In this document: positions 26,133-35,169 of the stretch, piece after piece
Layout of the letters: the number at the start of each line of letters is the position of its first letter
How positions within the stretch are numbered: position 1 is the stretch's first letter
Source of the DNA: Alistipes sp.
GTDB lineage: Bacteria; Bacteroidota; Bacteroidia; Bacteroidales; Rikenellaceae
Length of the DNA: 64,000 bases
Assembly: GCA_017517705.1 (NCBI GenBank)
Contig: JAFWYM010000012.1
Coordinates: forward strand, 1-64,000
Reading direction: 5' to 3'
Made by a program: the position numbers and the translations under genes
Notes under the pieces: generated by a model
Told to the model about the DNA's origin: nothing
Seen by the model: the letters and a program-made list of their open reading frames with translations, nothing else
Databases searched by the model: none

Positions 26133-26987
26133 ATGTTACGAGGATTCTGGGATTATCTCACCGACAAGCGTCAGCTCTCGATGCGCGACCGCGCCACCGA
26201 CGAGCTGCACTGGAGGGTAAACCTTACACCTATGGGACTTAGCGCCATGGTTGTAGGTTTGGTTGTGCTACTCTTTGTCACACTGCTGGCTCTTATGGCC
26301 TACACCTCGATTCTCGACATCCTCCCCGGCTACCGCACAAAGGCCGAGCGCACGAATGAGGCTCTCGTGGAGAGCATCATGCGCATAGACCTTATGGAGC
26401 GTAATATGGCGGAGCTCTTGGCATACAACGAGGCTGTCGCCACGGTTATGGGTGGCAGCACACCGGCGCTACACTCCACGGTGATGACCGACACCATACG
26501 ATACGACAAGTCGCGCATACTACCAACACGTGCCGACTCGTTGCTACGTGCAGCATTAGAGAGCACCACGGGCGAGTACTCGCTGACAAATACCAAGCCA
26601 CTGCAGTCGGAGGCTGCGATGTTTAGCGCACCGCTACGAGGCACCATAACACGTAATTTCGACGCTCCAGAGTCGAGCTACGACGTAGCAATCATGTCGC
26701 TCAAGGAGCAGGATAGCGTCACATCCATAGAGAATGGCACGGTCGTAGCCACCGAGAGCATGGCCGATGGCAGCAAGAGTGTGACGATACAGCACGCCGG
26801 GGGCTACATCTCGGTATACAAGCATCTTAGCGAGGTTCTCGTGCGCAAGGGACAGATGGTACAGAGTGGTGCTGTGATAGGTCGCCTTGGCACGCACGAG
26901 GGCGAGGAGTCGAGGAGCACGGAGCTCGGCTTCGAGCTATGGCGCGATGGCACGGCCGTAGACCCCGAGCGCTACATATTATTCTAA
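26133..26987 (+). CDS. LytM/M23-fold protein lacking zinc ligands (degenerate peptidase)
   Basis: The ATG at 26133 gives 284 residues (an upstream TTG adds only three). One TM at about 38-60 (MVVGLVVLLFVTLLALMAY), a coiled linker, then a LytM domain at about 170-284 recognised by IENGTVVATESM, VTIQHAGGYISVYKHL and LVRKGQMVQSGAVIGRLG. The usual HxxxD is replaced by SSYDVAIMS and the HxH before FE by TELGFELW, so the zinc site appears lost. By analogy with EnvC/NlpD it may regulate a peptidoglycan hydrolase. It heads the dxr-rseP-radA run. Confidence 0.85.
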   Translation: MLRGFWDYLTDKRQLSMRDRATDELHWRVNLTPMGLSAMVVGLVVLLFVTLLALMAYTSILDILPGYRTKAERTNEALVESIMRIDLMERNMAELLAYNEAVATVMGGSTPALHSTVMTDTIRYDKSRILPTRADSLLRAALESTTGEYSLTNTKPLQSEAAMFSAPLRGTITRNFDAPESSYDVAIMSLKEQDSVTSIENGTVVATESMADGSKSVTIQHAGGYISVYKHLSEVLVRKGQMVQSGAVIGRLGTHEGEESRSTELGFELWRDGTAVDPERYILF

Positions 26988-26999
26988 AACGATGTGACG

Positions 27000-28163
27000 A
27001 TGGCTATCGAGAGACTTACAATACTTGGTTCGACGGGGTCCATAGGCGTGCAGACGCTCGACATCGTACGTCGCCATCCTGAGCGTTTCAAGGTAACATC
27101 GCTCGTAGCACACAGCCGCTGGAGGGAGCTCGCAGCACAAGCACGCGAGTTCGACGTCGAGAGCGTGGTGATAGGCGACGAGAGCCACTATGCAGAGCTC
27201 AAAGAGGCACTCAAGGATACGACGATAGAGGTAATGGCCGGCAGCGAGGCTATCAACCACGTTGCACGCAGCTATCGTAGCGATACGGTGGTAAATGCTC
27301 TTGTGGGCTATGCCGGGTTACACCCCACAGCATTGGCCATAGAGAGCGGCAAACGTATAGCCTTGGCCAACAAGGAGACCTTAGTCGTGGGTGGCGACAT
27401 AATCATGGCGGCAGCGCGACGCAAGGGTGTGGATATTCTCCCCATAGACTCTGAGCACTCGGCAATAATGCAGTGCTTGGAGGGTGAGCAGCGCCGTAGC
27501 ATACGTAACCTTATCATCACCTGTAGCGGTGGAGCCCTGCGCGACATCGAACAAAGGGATCTTGCAGGTGTAACACCCGAGATGGCGCTCAAGCACCCCC
27601 AGTGGTCGATGGGCGCAAAGATAACCATCGACTCGGCAACGCTCGTAAACAAGGGCTTTGAGGTTATCGAGGCACGCTGGCTCTTCGACATCGAGCCAGA
27701 GCGTATAAAGGTTGTCATCCACCCGCAGTCTATCGTTCACTCGATGGTTGAGTTCACCGACGGCTCGGTGAAGGCACAACTCGGCAATGCCGATATGCAC
27801 ACGCCGATAAGCTACGCCCTGCTATACCCCGAGCGTGCCGCTCAGGCCGTGGAGCAGTTCTCGATACTGGACTACCCCACACTCACCTTCCGCGCACCCG
27901 ACAGGGATAAATACCCCGCGTTGGACATCGCCTACGAGTGTCTACACCGCGGAGGCACGGCACCATGCACGATGAATGGAGCCAACGAGGTAGCTGTGGC
28001 ATCGTTCCTCGGACATAAGTGTGGCTACCTCGACATTGTAGGCGCCATACGCTATGCCTTAGACAACGCCTCGTTTACGCCACATCCCACACTCGAGGAG
28101 TACGACCTTGCCAATAGCGAGGCACGTATGTTGGCAGCGAGATACCTCACACAGAGAAGCTAA
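27000..28163 (+). CDS. dxr: 1-deoxy-D-xylulose 5-phosphate reductoisomerase
   Basis: 387 residues from the ATG at 27000; a GTG at 26994 is possible but less likely. The NADPH motif is ILGSTGSIGVQTLDIVRRHP. The metal and substrate signatures are LPIDSEHSAIMQCL, CSGGALRD and KWSMGAKITIDSAT-like (QWSMGAKITIDSATLVNKG), followed by HPQSIVHSMVEF. It catalyses the first committed step of the MEP isoprenoid pathway, making 2-C-methyl-D-erythritol 4-phosphate. It is 12 bp downstream of the LytM gene and 38 bp upstream of rseP, a common bacterial neighbourhood. Confidence 0.97.
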   Translation: MAIERLTILGSTGSIGVQTLDIVRRHPERFKVTSLVAHSRWRELAAQAREFDVESVVIGDESHYAELKEALKDTTIEVMAGSEAINHVARSYRSDTVVNALVGYAGLHPTALAIESGKRIALANKETLVVGGDIIMAAARRKGVDILPIDSEHSAIMQCLEGEQRRSIRNLIITCSGGALRDIEQRDLAGVTPEMALKHPQWSMGAKITIDSATLVNKGFEVIEARWLFDIEPERIKVVIHPQSIVHSMVEFTDGSVKAQLGNADMHTPISYALLYPERAAQAVEQFSILDYPTLTFRAPDRDKYPALDIAYECLHRGGTAPCTMNGANEVAVASFLGHKCGYLDIVGAIRYALDNASFTPHPTLEEYDLANSEARMLAARYLTQRS

Positions 28164-28201
28164 AACAAGAGATAAACACTTATAAAACAGAAAATAAGAC
28201 T

Positions 28202-29521
28202 ATGAGCGGAATACTTCTTCAAGTTGTACAATTCTTTGCATCGCTATCGTTATTGGTCCTCATCCACGAGTTTGGCCACTACATCACGGCACGCATCTTC
28301 GGTGTGCGTGTCGAGAAGTTCTACCTCTTCTTCAACCCCTGGTTTACGCTCTACAAGCGCAAGATAGGCGACACGGAGTATGGTATCGGCTGGCTGCCTA
28401 TGGGTGGCTATGTGTCGTTGGCAGGCATGATTGACGAGTCGATGAACACGGAGCAGATGAAGCAGGCACCACAGCCCTGGGAGTTTCGCACGAAGCCCGC
28501 ATGGCAGAGACTCATCATTATGCTTGCGGGTATTGTGATGAACATACTCCTTGCCATTGTCATCTACGCCGGCATCCTCTACACGTGGGGCGAGAGCTAC
28601 TACCACAGCGAGGATATCAAGCACGGCTACATCTTCAACGAGCGTGCCGAGGCTCTCGGCTTCGAGGATGGCGACAACATCGTAGCCATCGACGGCTACA
28701 GAATAGGCAACATCAACGAGATACGCGAGCGTCTGATCATCACCGACCGAGACCGCGAGGTTACCGTTGTGCGCAACGGCGAGGAGGTGGCGATAGCCAT
28801 CGGACTCAAGGAGCTTGTATCTATGCGCGAGGATGGCACCATCGCCGACTTCTGCAAGATAAACGTGCCCTTCATCGTCGACGAGGTTAAGGCCGAGAGC
28901 GCGCGCGAGGCGGGCATAGAGCCTGGCGATAGGGTCATCGCCATCAACGATACACCCGTAACCGGCTTTTTCGATGGCCGCGAGAGGCTTCAGGGTCTGG
29001 CGAACACCGAGGCTCGCATAGCCGTCGTGCGTGGTGGCGTAGACACGCTGCAGCTAAACATACCAATAAACAGCGAGGCGCAGATAGGCGTAGTAACAGA
29101 CCTCATACAGCCCCGCACACGCGAGTATGGCTTCTGGGAGTCGATACCCGCAGGTGCCGAGTATACATGGGCGAAGGTAGTATCGTACTGGGAGCAGCTT
29201 AAGATGATCGTTAACCCCGAGACTAAGGGATATAAGGAGCTCGGAGGCTTCATCGCCATAGGCAGCATCTTCCCCGAGGAGTGGAGCTGGCTCAGCTTCT
29301 GGTCGCTTACGGCCTTCATATCGGTGGTGCTCGCCATCATGAACCTACTACCCATCCCCGGTCTCGATGGCGGACATGCCATCATCACACTCTGGGAGAT
29401 GATAACACGTCGCAAGCCGAGCGACAAGTTCCTCGAAGTATTGCAATACATAGGCCTCGGTCTGTTGTTGCTGCTTATGATATATGCCAACGGTAGCGAC
29501 ATCGTACGCCTCTTTAGTTAA
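28202..29521 (+). CDS. rseP: RIP site-2 metalloprotease RseP
   Basis: 439 residues. The zinc motif HEFGH is at residues 22-26 in the first TM, and the second catalytic motif is NLLPIPGLDGGHA near residue 385. A PDZ region lies between about 200 and 290. Four TM segments are predicted. It cleaves transmembrane substrates such as anti-sigma factors or signal-peptide remnants. Its stop overlaps the radA start by one base (TAATG). Confidence 0.95.
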   Translation: MSGILLQVVQFFASLSLLVLIHEFGHYITARIFGVRVEKFYLFFNPWFTLYKRKIGDTEYGIGWLPMGGYVSLAGMIDESMNTEQMKQAPQPWEFRTKPAWQRLIIMLAGIVMNILLAIVIYAGILYTWGESYYHSEDIKHGYIFNERAEALGFEDGDNIVAIDGYRIGNINEIRERLIITDRDREVTVVRNGEEVAIAIGLKELVSMREDGTIADFCKINVPFIVDEVKAESAREAGIEPGDRVIAINDTPVTGFFDGRERLQGLANTEARIAVVRGGVDTLQLNIPINSEAQIGVVTDLIQPRTREYGFWESIPAGAEYTWAKVVSYWEQLKMIVNPETKGYKELGGFIAIGSIFPEEWSWLSFWSLTAFISVVLAIMNLLPIPGLDGGHAIITLWEMITRRKPSDKFLEVLQYIGLGLLLLLMIYANGSDIVRLFS

Positions 29522-30885
29522 TGGCTATGGCAAAGGTTAAACGCGCATATTTCTGCACCTCGTGCGGTAACGAGACAGCAAAATGGATGGGGCGCTGCCC
29601 CGCCTGTGGCGAGTGGAACACCATCACGGAGCATATCGTACAGAAGGAGTCGTCGTCGATAGCCTCGCGTGTAGCCTCAGTGCCCAAGGCCGAGCCACGC
29701 AAGGTTCAAGATATAACATCGGAGGTCACGCGACGTATCGCCACGGGGAATAGCGAGCTCGACCGCGTACTCGGTGGTGGCATCGTCCCCGGCTCACTCA
29801 TACTCCTCGGTGGCGAGCCCGGCATCGGCAAGTCGACGCTGTCGCTGCAGCTTGCCCTCACGGACAACGGCCTACATACGCTCTATGTCTCGGGTGAGGA
29901 GTCTGCCGAGCAGATCAAGATGCGCGCATCACGCATAGGCATACGCAACGAGGAGTGTACCGTATTTACCGAGACGCTGCTGGAGAATATCGTCGCGCAA
30001 ATCGAGGAGCAGCGCCCCGATATTGTCATCATCGACTCGATACAGACCATATCTACCGACCTTGTTGAGTCGTCGCCCGGTAGCGTCACACAGGTGAGGG
30101 AGTGCGCAGCTACGCTTCTGAAGGTGGCAAAGAGCAGTGGCATCGCCATCTTCATCATCGGCCACATCACGAAGGATGGCTCAATCGCAGGCCCCAAGAT
30201 ATTGGAACATATCGTCGATGTGGTACTGCAGTTCGAGGGCGACGGCAACCATACGTACCGCATACTCCGCGGCATAAAGAATCGCTTTGGCGCCACCTTC
30301 GAGATTGGCGTCTTTGAGATGCGCGACTCGGGCCTCAGGGAGGTAGCCAACCCCTCGGAGATACTCCTCACGCACTACGACGAGCCCCTTGCCGGCTGCT
30401 CTGTGGGTGCTGCGGTGGATGGACTACGCCCCTATCTTATCGAGGTGCAGGCGTTGGTTAGCGGTGCTGCCTATGGCACACCACAGCGCTCGGCGACGGG
30501 CTTCGACCAGCGACGCTTGAATATGCTCCTTGCGGTATTGGAGAAGAGGGTTGGCATGAAGATGTTCCAGAAGGATGTATTCCTCAACTTCGCCGGAGGC
30601 TTCAAGATTGCCGATACGGGCATGGACATGGCTATCATCGCTGCCATAATCTCGTCATACTACGACCGCCCACTTATGGAGGGCGTATGCTGTGCGGGCG
30701 AGATAGGTCTCTCGGGCGAGGTGCGCCCCGCGCCACGCACCGAGCAACGCATCATGGAGGCTGCAAGACTTGGCTTTAGGCGCATTGTCGTGTCGAGCTT
30801 CGCACAAAAGGGCATAAAGACCCCTAAGGGTATCGAGGTGGTATATATCGCGAGCATCGAGCAACTACCCAAGGCACTCTTTTAG
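29521..30885 (+). CDS. radA: DNA repair protein RadA
   Basis: 454 residues. An N-terminal C4 zinc finger (Cys12, Cys15, Cys26, Cys29) is followed by a RecA-like ATPase with Walker A GGEPGIGKST near residue 96 and Walker B VIIDSIQT. The RadA-specific KNRFG motif is near residue 252, with a C-terminal Lon-protease-like domain (GGFKIADTGMDMAI). It promotes branch migration in recombination. The second ATG at codon 3 is an alternative start. An imperfect hairpin follows. Confidence 0.96.
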   Translation: MAMAKVKRAYFCTSCGNETAKWMGRCPACGEWNTITEHIVQKESSSIASRVASVPKAEPRKVQDITSEVTRRIATGNSELDRVLGGGIVPGSLILLGGEPGIGKSTLSLQLALTDNGLHTLYVSGEESAEQIKMRASRIGIRNEECTVFTETLLENIVAQIEEQRPDIVIIDSIQTISTDLVESSPGSVTQVRECAATLLKVAKSSGIAIFIIGHITKDGSIAGPKILEHIVDVVLQFEGDGNHTYRILRGIKNRFGATFEIGVFEMRDSGLREVANPSEILLTHYDEPLAGCSVGAAVDGLRPYLIEVQALVSGAAYGTPQRSATGFDQRRLNMLLAVLEKRVGMKMFQKDVFLNFAGGFKIADTGMDMAIIAAIISSYYDRPLMEGVCCAGEIGLSGEVRPAPRTEQRIMEAARLGFRRIVVSSFAQKGIKTPKGIEVVYIASIEQLPKALF

Positions 30886-30913
30886 TACGACACACGTTAA
30901 GGTATAGATTTTG

Positions 30914-30946
30914 ATACTCTCATCATGCAGCTTGTGGTGAGAGTAT
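30914..30946 (+). terminator. hairpin downstream of radA
   Basis: 9-bp stem ATACTCTCA / TGAGAGTAT with a 15-nt loop. No clean U-run, but AT-rich TATATA repeats follow, so terminator function is only moderately supported. Confidence 0.45.
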
Positions 30947-30974
30947 TACTTATATATATACCTATATATACCTT

Positions 30975-31295
30975 ATGAAAACGACCGACTTCGACAATAT
31001 CGTAGCCTCCGAGCGCCTCACGCTCATCGACTTTTACGCTACGTGGTGTGGTGCGTGCCGCGCCATGGATCCCACACTCGACCGCATAGCCTTAGCCATG
31101 AGCGACATCGTCACACTCGTGCGTGTTGACACCTCGGCAATATCGAGCATACCGCTCGTCAGACGATATAACATTGTTGCCGTACCCACGCTCATACTCT
31201 TCCATCGTGGCGCGCCTCTCTGGCGCGAGAGCGGCATCATCAGCTTCAGCCATATTGTCGAGGCCATACACCGCGAGCGACTTAAGATGTACTGA
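30975..31295 (+). CDS. thioredoxin-family protein with CGAC active site
   Basis: 106 residues. The active-site region is LIDFYATWCGACRAMDPTLD (Cys25 and Cys28), with the cis-Pro in IVAVPTLILFHRG. Length and fold fit a cytoplasmic thioredoxin (no signal peptide). The canonical CGPC is CGAC here, which usually shifts redox potential. It is probably a thioredoxin paralogue rather than the main trxA. It stands after radA without an obvious promoter. Confidence 0.88.
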   Translation: MKTTDFDNIVASERLTLIDFYATWCGACRAMDPTLDRIALAMSDIVTLVRVDTSAISSIPLVRRYNIVAVPTLILFHRGAPLWRESGIISFSHIVEAIHRERLKMY

Positions 31296-31337
31296 GAATC
31301 AATGAGTAATGAGGAGTGAGTAATATGTAAAGACTCC

Positions 31338-31469
31338 GGATTATTTGTCAGAAGGATGCCGAGTGCTACACTTGGCAAGAATGCCACCGATGGGATGTAC
31401 GCCAAGGTACTACCCATCGGTGGCATTCTTTGTCAGGAGACGCAATCGACCCCTTATCACAAATAATCC
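31338..31469. mobile_element. MITE/REP-like element, copy C, overlapping the AlkD-like stop codon
   Basis: 132 bp with ends GGATTATTTGT and (reverse complement) GGATTATTTGT. The core hairpin is AGAATGCCACCGATGGG / CCCATCGGTGGCATTCT around GTAC motifs. The right end covers the last four codons and stop of the gene at 31457. Confidence 0.85.
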
Positions 31470-32101
31470 ATACGCCAGTCGAGTTCCTCGGCTATAATCC
31501 TCTTCGCTCGACCTTCGGGCATGCTTTCAAGAAGCGTGGGCACTCCCACCCTGACAGATTTATCGCGCGAGGCGACATAGCACATTAGTGCCACGACACC
31601 ATTGGCTATATATCGCGAATCGGGGTTAGCACGCACAGCCTTCTCTGAGGCTACAAATGCCACCTCCATCGTGGTGCGCTCATTACGTGAGGCTGCCATA
31701 AGGGCTGCATAGGCTATCATCTCATTGCTCTCGGTAGACCACACACCCATAAGCGAGTTGATGTCGTATATCTTCGATAGGAGTGCAAAGGCGAGCTCCT
31801 CAGCCAACTCAGCATTTGCTATGCCGCGCGACCAGAAGGGAAACTCATTAACATCGACACGCTTAGCCTCGGCAATATGGCAGGCTGCGAGCTTCAACTC
31901 GCGCACCTGCTGGCGATATAGATACTTTGCAAAGTCGTAATCCTTAGGCTCCTCGGCGACAATCTCGCGTATCGTGGCGATGCTCACGCCATAGTTCAAG
32001 CCGTATGCCTGCCCATCCGTAGCCATAGTCTCGGCCACGGCGCCATTCATCTGCTTGCGCAGACGACCGAGCAACGCTATCATCCTCTGTGTATTATCCA
32101 T
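31457..32101 (-). CDS. DNA alkylation repair (AlkD-like) protein
   Basis: 214 residues from the ATG at 32101; a start at 32128 would overlap the upstream gene. All-helical HEAT-repeat pattern with YGLNYGVSIATIREIVAEE, YRQQVRELKLAACHIAE and EFPFWSRGIANAELAEELAF, as in Bacteroidota members of the AlkD family. These bind and excise alkylated bases. Identification is by overall pattern; the catalytic Asp was not assigned. Its last codons are built from the end of repeat copy C. Confidence 0.75.
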   Translation of the reverse strand: MDNTQRMIALLGRLRKQMNGAVAETMATDGQAYGLNYGVSIATIREIVAEEPKDYDFAKYLYRQQVRELKLAACHIAEAKRVDVNEFPFWSRGIANAELAEELAFALLSKIYDINSLMGVWSTESNEMIAYAALMAASRNERTTMEVAFVASEKAVRANPDSRYIANGVVALMCYVASRDKSVRVGVPTLLESMPEGRAKRIIAEELDWRMDYL

Positions 32102-32111
32102 CGTTGAAGTA

Positions 32112-32975
32112 TTATCGCGGGTTAGCATACATCACCGTCGTGCCATACTCATAAATTGGGAGTATACGGCGTAGGAGCACCTCCTGACCCAGCATTACAG
32201 CCACATCGGCATTGTTGGCATAGCGGTATGCCACGGTGCCCTTGAGGTCACTTGCGGGGTAGTCGCACGCCGTGGGCGTAATGGCAACCATTACGATCTC
32301 GCCATCGAGGTCGCCCTTCTCCACAAGGCCTCGCTCCGAGCTAAAGCGCGCAATAACATACGACGTAGTAGCGGCATCTATCGGAAGAAGCAACCTATGG
32401 TTCTTACGCACAACCTCACTCTTGCCGTAGAAGAGCTCAAGATATTGGCGCTCGAGGCGCTCAATCTCCTCGAGAGCGCTACCCAGGCCGCCACCAAAGA
32501 CACCCTCGCCAAGCTCTCCCGTAACGAGGTCGAGACGAGCACGACGCAGTGCAAATATCTGCTCCGCAGCATCACGTGCAGCATCCTCAAGGGGGTACTC
32601 CACCGACGAGAGGCGGTCGACCTGTAGCGGCAACTCGCATGTTGCGACATCACCCCTATCTGCCAAATCCGAGGCATAGAAGGCATCGCCCTCAAGGAGA
32701 GCGACATCCGCTGCAACGATGCTATGCTCCACGCGATTAACAAACGAGGCGCGCTTACCCAAGAGTTTCTGCGCATAACGGGCATAGGGGCCGGCAATGA
32801 AGGTCTCGGTCTCAACCTCGAGGTCAACGACGAGTGTCGTGGCTGCCTCAGCTACAACGACATTGCCACCCTCCTTATATACTCCGATACGCTTCTTCAC
32901 TACCTGCTGCGCCGAGGCATCCACGGCAACAAGTAGTACGACAAGCGTAGCGATGATGTACGATAATCTTCTCAT
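32112..32975 (-). CDS. DUF4831 family secreted protein
   Basis: 287 residues with a signal peptide (MRRLSYIIATLVVLLVAVDASAQ). The N-terminal half matches the Bacteroidota DUF4831 pattern (LVVDLEVETETFIAGPYARYAQKLLG). Function unknown; probably periplasmic. It has a full promoter at 33002-33032 and lies 10 bp upstream of the AlkD-like gene. Confidence 0.85.
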   Translation of the reverse strand: MRRLSYIIATLVVLLVAVDASAQQVVKKRIGVYKEGGNVVVAEAATTLVVDLEVETETFIAGPYARYAQKLLGKRASFVNRVEHSIVAADVALLEGDAFYASDLADRGDVATCELPLQVDRLSSVEYPLEDAARDAAEQIFALRRARLDLVTGELGEGVFGGGLGSALEEIERLERQYLELFYGKSEVVRKNHRLLLPIDAATTSYVIARFSSERGLVEKGDLDGEIVMVAITPTACDYPASDLKGTVAYRYANNADVAVMLGQEVLLRRILPIYEYGTTVMYANPR

Positions 32976-33001
32976 AATGTGTAGTTATTATACTAATGCC
33001 A

Positions 33002-33032
33002 CAAATATACTTATTATTTCCTTAATCTCAAA
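33002..33032 (-). promoter_or_regulatory. promoter of the DUF4831 gene
   Basis: -7 TATATTTG (plus-strand 33002-33009) and -33 TTTG (33029-33032) with a 19-bp spacer. The -33 box overlaps the stop codon of the upstream trmN6-like gene. Confidence 0.75.
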
Positions 33033-33726
33033 ATGCAAGGTAGAAATCCTCGGTAAGATGGCGATATTCCTCGGTATATGAGCCATCGTAGTGATGTATC
33101 GTGAGCCTATCACAACGTGGCATTATGGGCTCCGACGTAAGCACGAACTCCATAAGCGAGCGCTTAGGCTCCTCTCCCTCGCGCGTAACGACATCGGTCT
33201 CGCGACTGAGCCACAGGCGACCAAAGGCCTCGCGACGAAAGCGCGGGGCACAATCCGCAGGGAGGACAACGCTAAGCCTGCCGCCCTCCATAAGCATACG
33301 CTCGGCAAGAGCGACCAACTCCGCATAGCCAAGCGTATCGGTATGGCGTGCCGTGCTACGCGCCACATCGGGCGAGTGCAGCGAGTCGTTGAAGTATGGC
33401 GGGTTAGAGACTATATGGTCGAACTTGCGCTCCGGGGCAAAGCTACGCACATCGGCATGAAGCACCGTGATGCGGTGTGACCACGGCGAGCGCTGGGCGT
33501 TCAAGCAAGCCTCCTTCGCAGCCATGCTGTCGATGTCAATAGCCGTAATATGTGCCTCGGCATTGCGTTGCGCAGCCATAAGGGCTATAAGTCCCGTGCC
33601 GGTACCCACATCCAATATCGAGTGGCAACCCTCGACGCGAGCCCACGCACCGATAAGCACGCCATCGGTGCCTATCTTCATAGCCGAAAGGCTATCGTCA
33701 ATATCAAACTGCTTGAATCGAAACAC
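33028..33726 (-). CDS. trmN6: tRNA1(Val) (adenine(37)-N6)-methyltransferase-like protein
   Basis: 232 residues. Class I SAM-dependent fold: FDIDDSLSAMKIGTDGVLIGAWA at the N-terminus (typical YfiC opening), the SAM loop DVGTGTGLIALMAAQR, and the adenine-N6 catalytic motif SNPPYFNDSLHSPD. It likely methylates A37 of tRNA-Val. It is 11 bp downstream of the TIGR02757 gene in the same transcriptional direction. Confidence 0.92.
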   Translation of the reverse strand: MFRFKQFDIDDSLSAMKIGTDGVLIGAWARVEGCHSILDVGTGTGLIALMAAQRNAEAHITAIDIDSMAAKEACLNAQRSPWSHRITVLHADVRSFAPERKFDHIVSNPPYFNDSLHSPDVARSTARHTDTLGYAELVALAERMLMEGGRLSVVLPADCAPRFRREAFGRLWLSRETDVVTREGEEPKRSLMEFVLTSEPIMPRCDRLTIHHYDGSYTEEYRHLTEDFYLAF

Positions 33727-33737
33727 GACAATCGTTA

Positions 33738-34508
33738 TTAGTCGAACATGCCCGAGATACCCACGCCAAAGAGTGCATAATCGTAGCGCACAGGGTCATC
33801 CTCAGAGAACTCGCGCAACGAGGCAGTAAGCTCCTCGACAGCCTTCCAGTCGCTCTGCTTACGACTCAACAGCCCGAGGCTACGCCCCATACGGCCCGTA
33901 TGTACATCCAGAGGCATATACAATGCCGACATAGGTATCTTATCCCAAAGGCCGAAGTCCACACCGTGGTCGTCGCGACGCACCATCCACCTAAGATACA
34001 TGCACAGACGCTTGCATGCAGCCCCCTTCTCTATCGACGAGAGATGCTTCTCGGAGTGTACATCGTGTGCGACGGAGTGAAAGTCGCGACGGAAATCAGC
34101 AAGCACGGGGCGCAGATCGTGATGCTTGGCATAGCCCTGCTCGAAGTAGTTGCCGAGAGAGCCCCACGTGGTAAATATATGGCGCAGTGCGCGTACAAAA
34201 TCCTGAAAATCACGACCATTGAACGTGCGATGCACGTACGTGGCGAGACTCTCGAGCTCCGAGTCCGAGGCGTTGAGAACGAAATCCTCGGGCGCATTAT
34301 CCATATAGCGCATCATGCGGTGGGCACTCTTGACGATGGCACGACGGTTACCCCACGCTATCGCCGCCGCCATAAATCCCGCAATCTCAATGTCGCCACG
34401 CGACGTGAACGAGTGGGGCACACTTATAGGGTCGGCCTCGATGAAGGCCTCGTTGTTAAATTCGTCATGGAGACGCTCAAGGAGCTCCTTAAGCTCCTCC
34501 CTACGCAT
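33738..34508 (-). CDS. TIGR02757 family protein
   Basis: 256 residues from MRREELKELLERLHDEFN; longer start options lie within the upstream ABC gene. The sequence AAAIAWGNRRAIVKSAHRMM, LRWMVRRDDHGVDFGLW and MPLDVHTGRMGRSLGLL is diagnostic of this Bacteroidota/Proteobacteria family. The C-terminal region resembles DNA-glycosylase helices, but activity is not established. It directly follows the LolD-like ATPase gene. Confidence 0.88.
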   Translation of the reverse strand: MRREELKELLERLHDEFNNEAFIEADPISVPHSFTSRGDIEIAGFMAAAIAWGNRRAIVKSAHRMMRYMDNAPEDFVLNASDSELESLATYVHRTFNGRDFQDFVRALRHIFTTWGSLGNYFEQGYAKHHDLRPVLADFRRDFHSVAHDVHSEKHLSSIEKGAACKRLCMYLRWMVRRDDHGVDFGLWDKIPMSALYMPLDVHTGRMGRSLGLLSRKQSDWKAVEELTASLREFSEDDPVRYDYALFGVGISGMFD

Positions 34509-34509
34509 A

Positions 34510-35169
34510 TCACAATATAATGTTGCCATCCGACATCTGTATCTTACGATCCGACTTCTCCGCCAGCGCCTCATCGTGCGTGACGATAATAAAGGTCTGG
34601 CCTGTACGCTCGCGCAGCGTAAAGAATAGCTGCTGAATCTCCTCGCGTGTGACACTATCGAGGTTACCCGTAGGCTCATCTGCCAAGACAACCGTAGGGT
34701 TGTTAGCCAAGGCACGTGCTATGGCTACACGCTGCTGCTCGCCGCCAGAGAGTGCCGAGGGCTTATGCTCCACACGGTGCGACATCTCGACCATAGCCAG
34801 AAGCTCCCTGCCACGTCGTTCAGCATCCTTACGTCCGACACCCGCAATAAGCATAGGCATCATAACATTCTCCAGTGCCGTAAACTCACCCAGGAGGTGG
34901 TACGACTGGAAGATGAAACCGATATGAAGGTTACGGAATGTAGAGAGGGCATCATCACCAAAGGTACTGAGCGACACGCCATCGACAAGCACCTCGCCCT
35001 CATCGGGCCTCAATAACGAGCCTACAATCTGCAACAACGTACTCTTGCCGGCGCCACTGGCACCGACGATAGATACTATCTCACCACGCTCTACACTCAT
35101 CGACACGCCGTGCAACACCTCCAACTCGCCAAAACGCTTTACTATGTTACGGAGCTCAATCATTGTCAT
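34510..35169 (-). CDS. LolD/MacB-type ABC transporter ATP-binding protein
   Basis: 219 residues. Walker [10 protein letters not shown] near residue 36, Q-loop FIFQSYHLL, signature LSGGEQQR, Walker [13 protein letters not shown] and H-loop IIVTHDEA are all present. Size and the NLD motif fit LolD-like ATPases that power FtsX-fold permeases, for example in lipoprotein release. No permease is adjacent. It overlaps folP by 4 bp (alternative start two codons downstream). Confidence 0.92.
   Translation of the reverse strand: MTMIELRNIVKRFGELEVLHGVSMSVERGEIVSIVGASGAGKSTLLQIVGSLLRPDEGEVLVDGVSLSTFGDDALSTFRNLHIGFIFQSYHLLGEFTALENVMMPMLIAGVGRKDAERRGRELLAMVEMSHRVEHKPSALSGGEQQRVAIARALANNPTVVLADEPTGNLDSVTREEIQQLFFTLRERTGQTFIIVTHDEALAEKSDRKIQMSDGNIIL

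Noticed and set aside
33738-34715. Longer N-terminus for the TIGR02757 protein
   Set aside because: The extra 69 residues lie inside the ABC ATPase gene and are Arg/Ser-rich, not family-like; the start at 34508 fits the family length.
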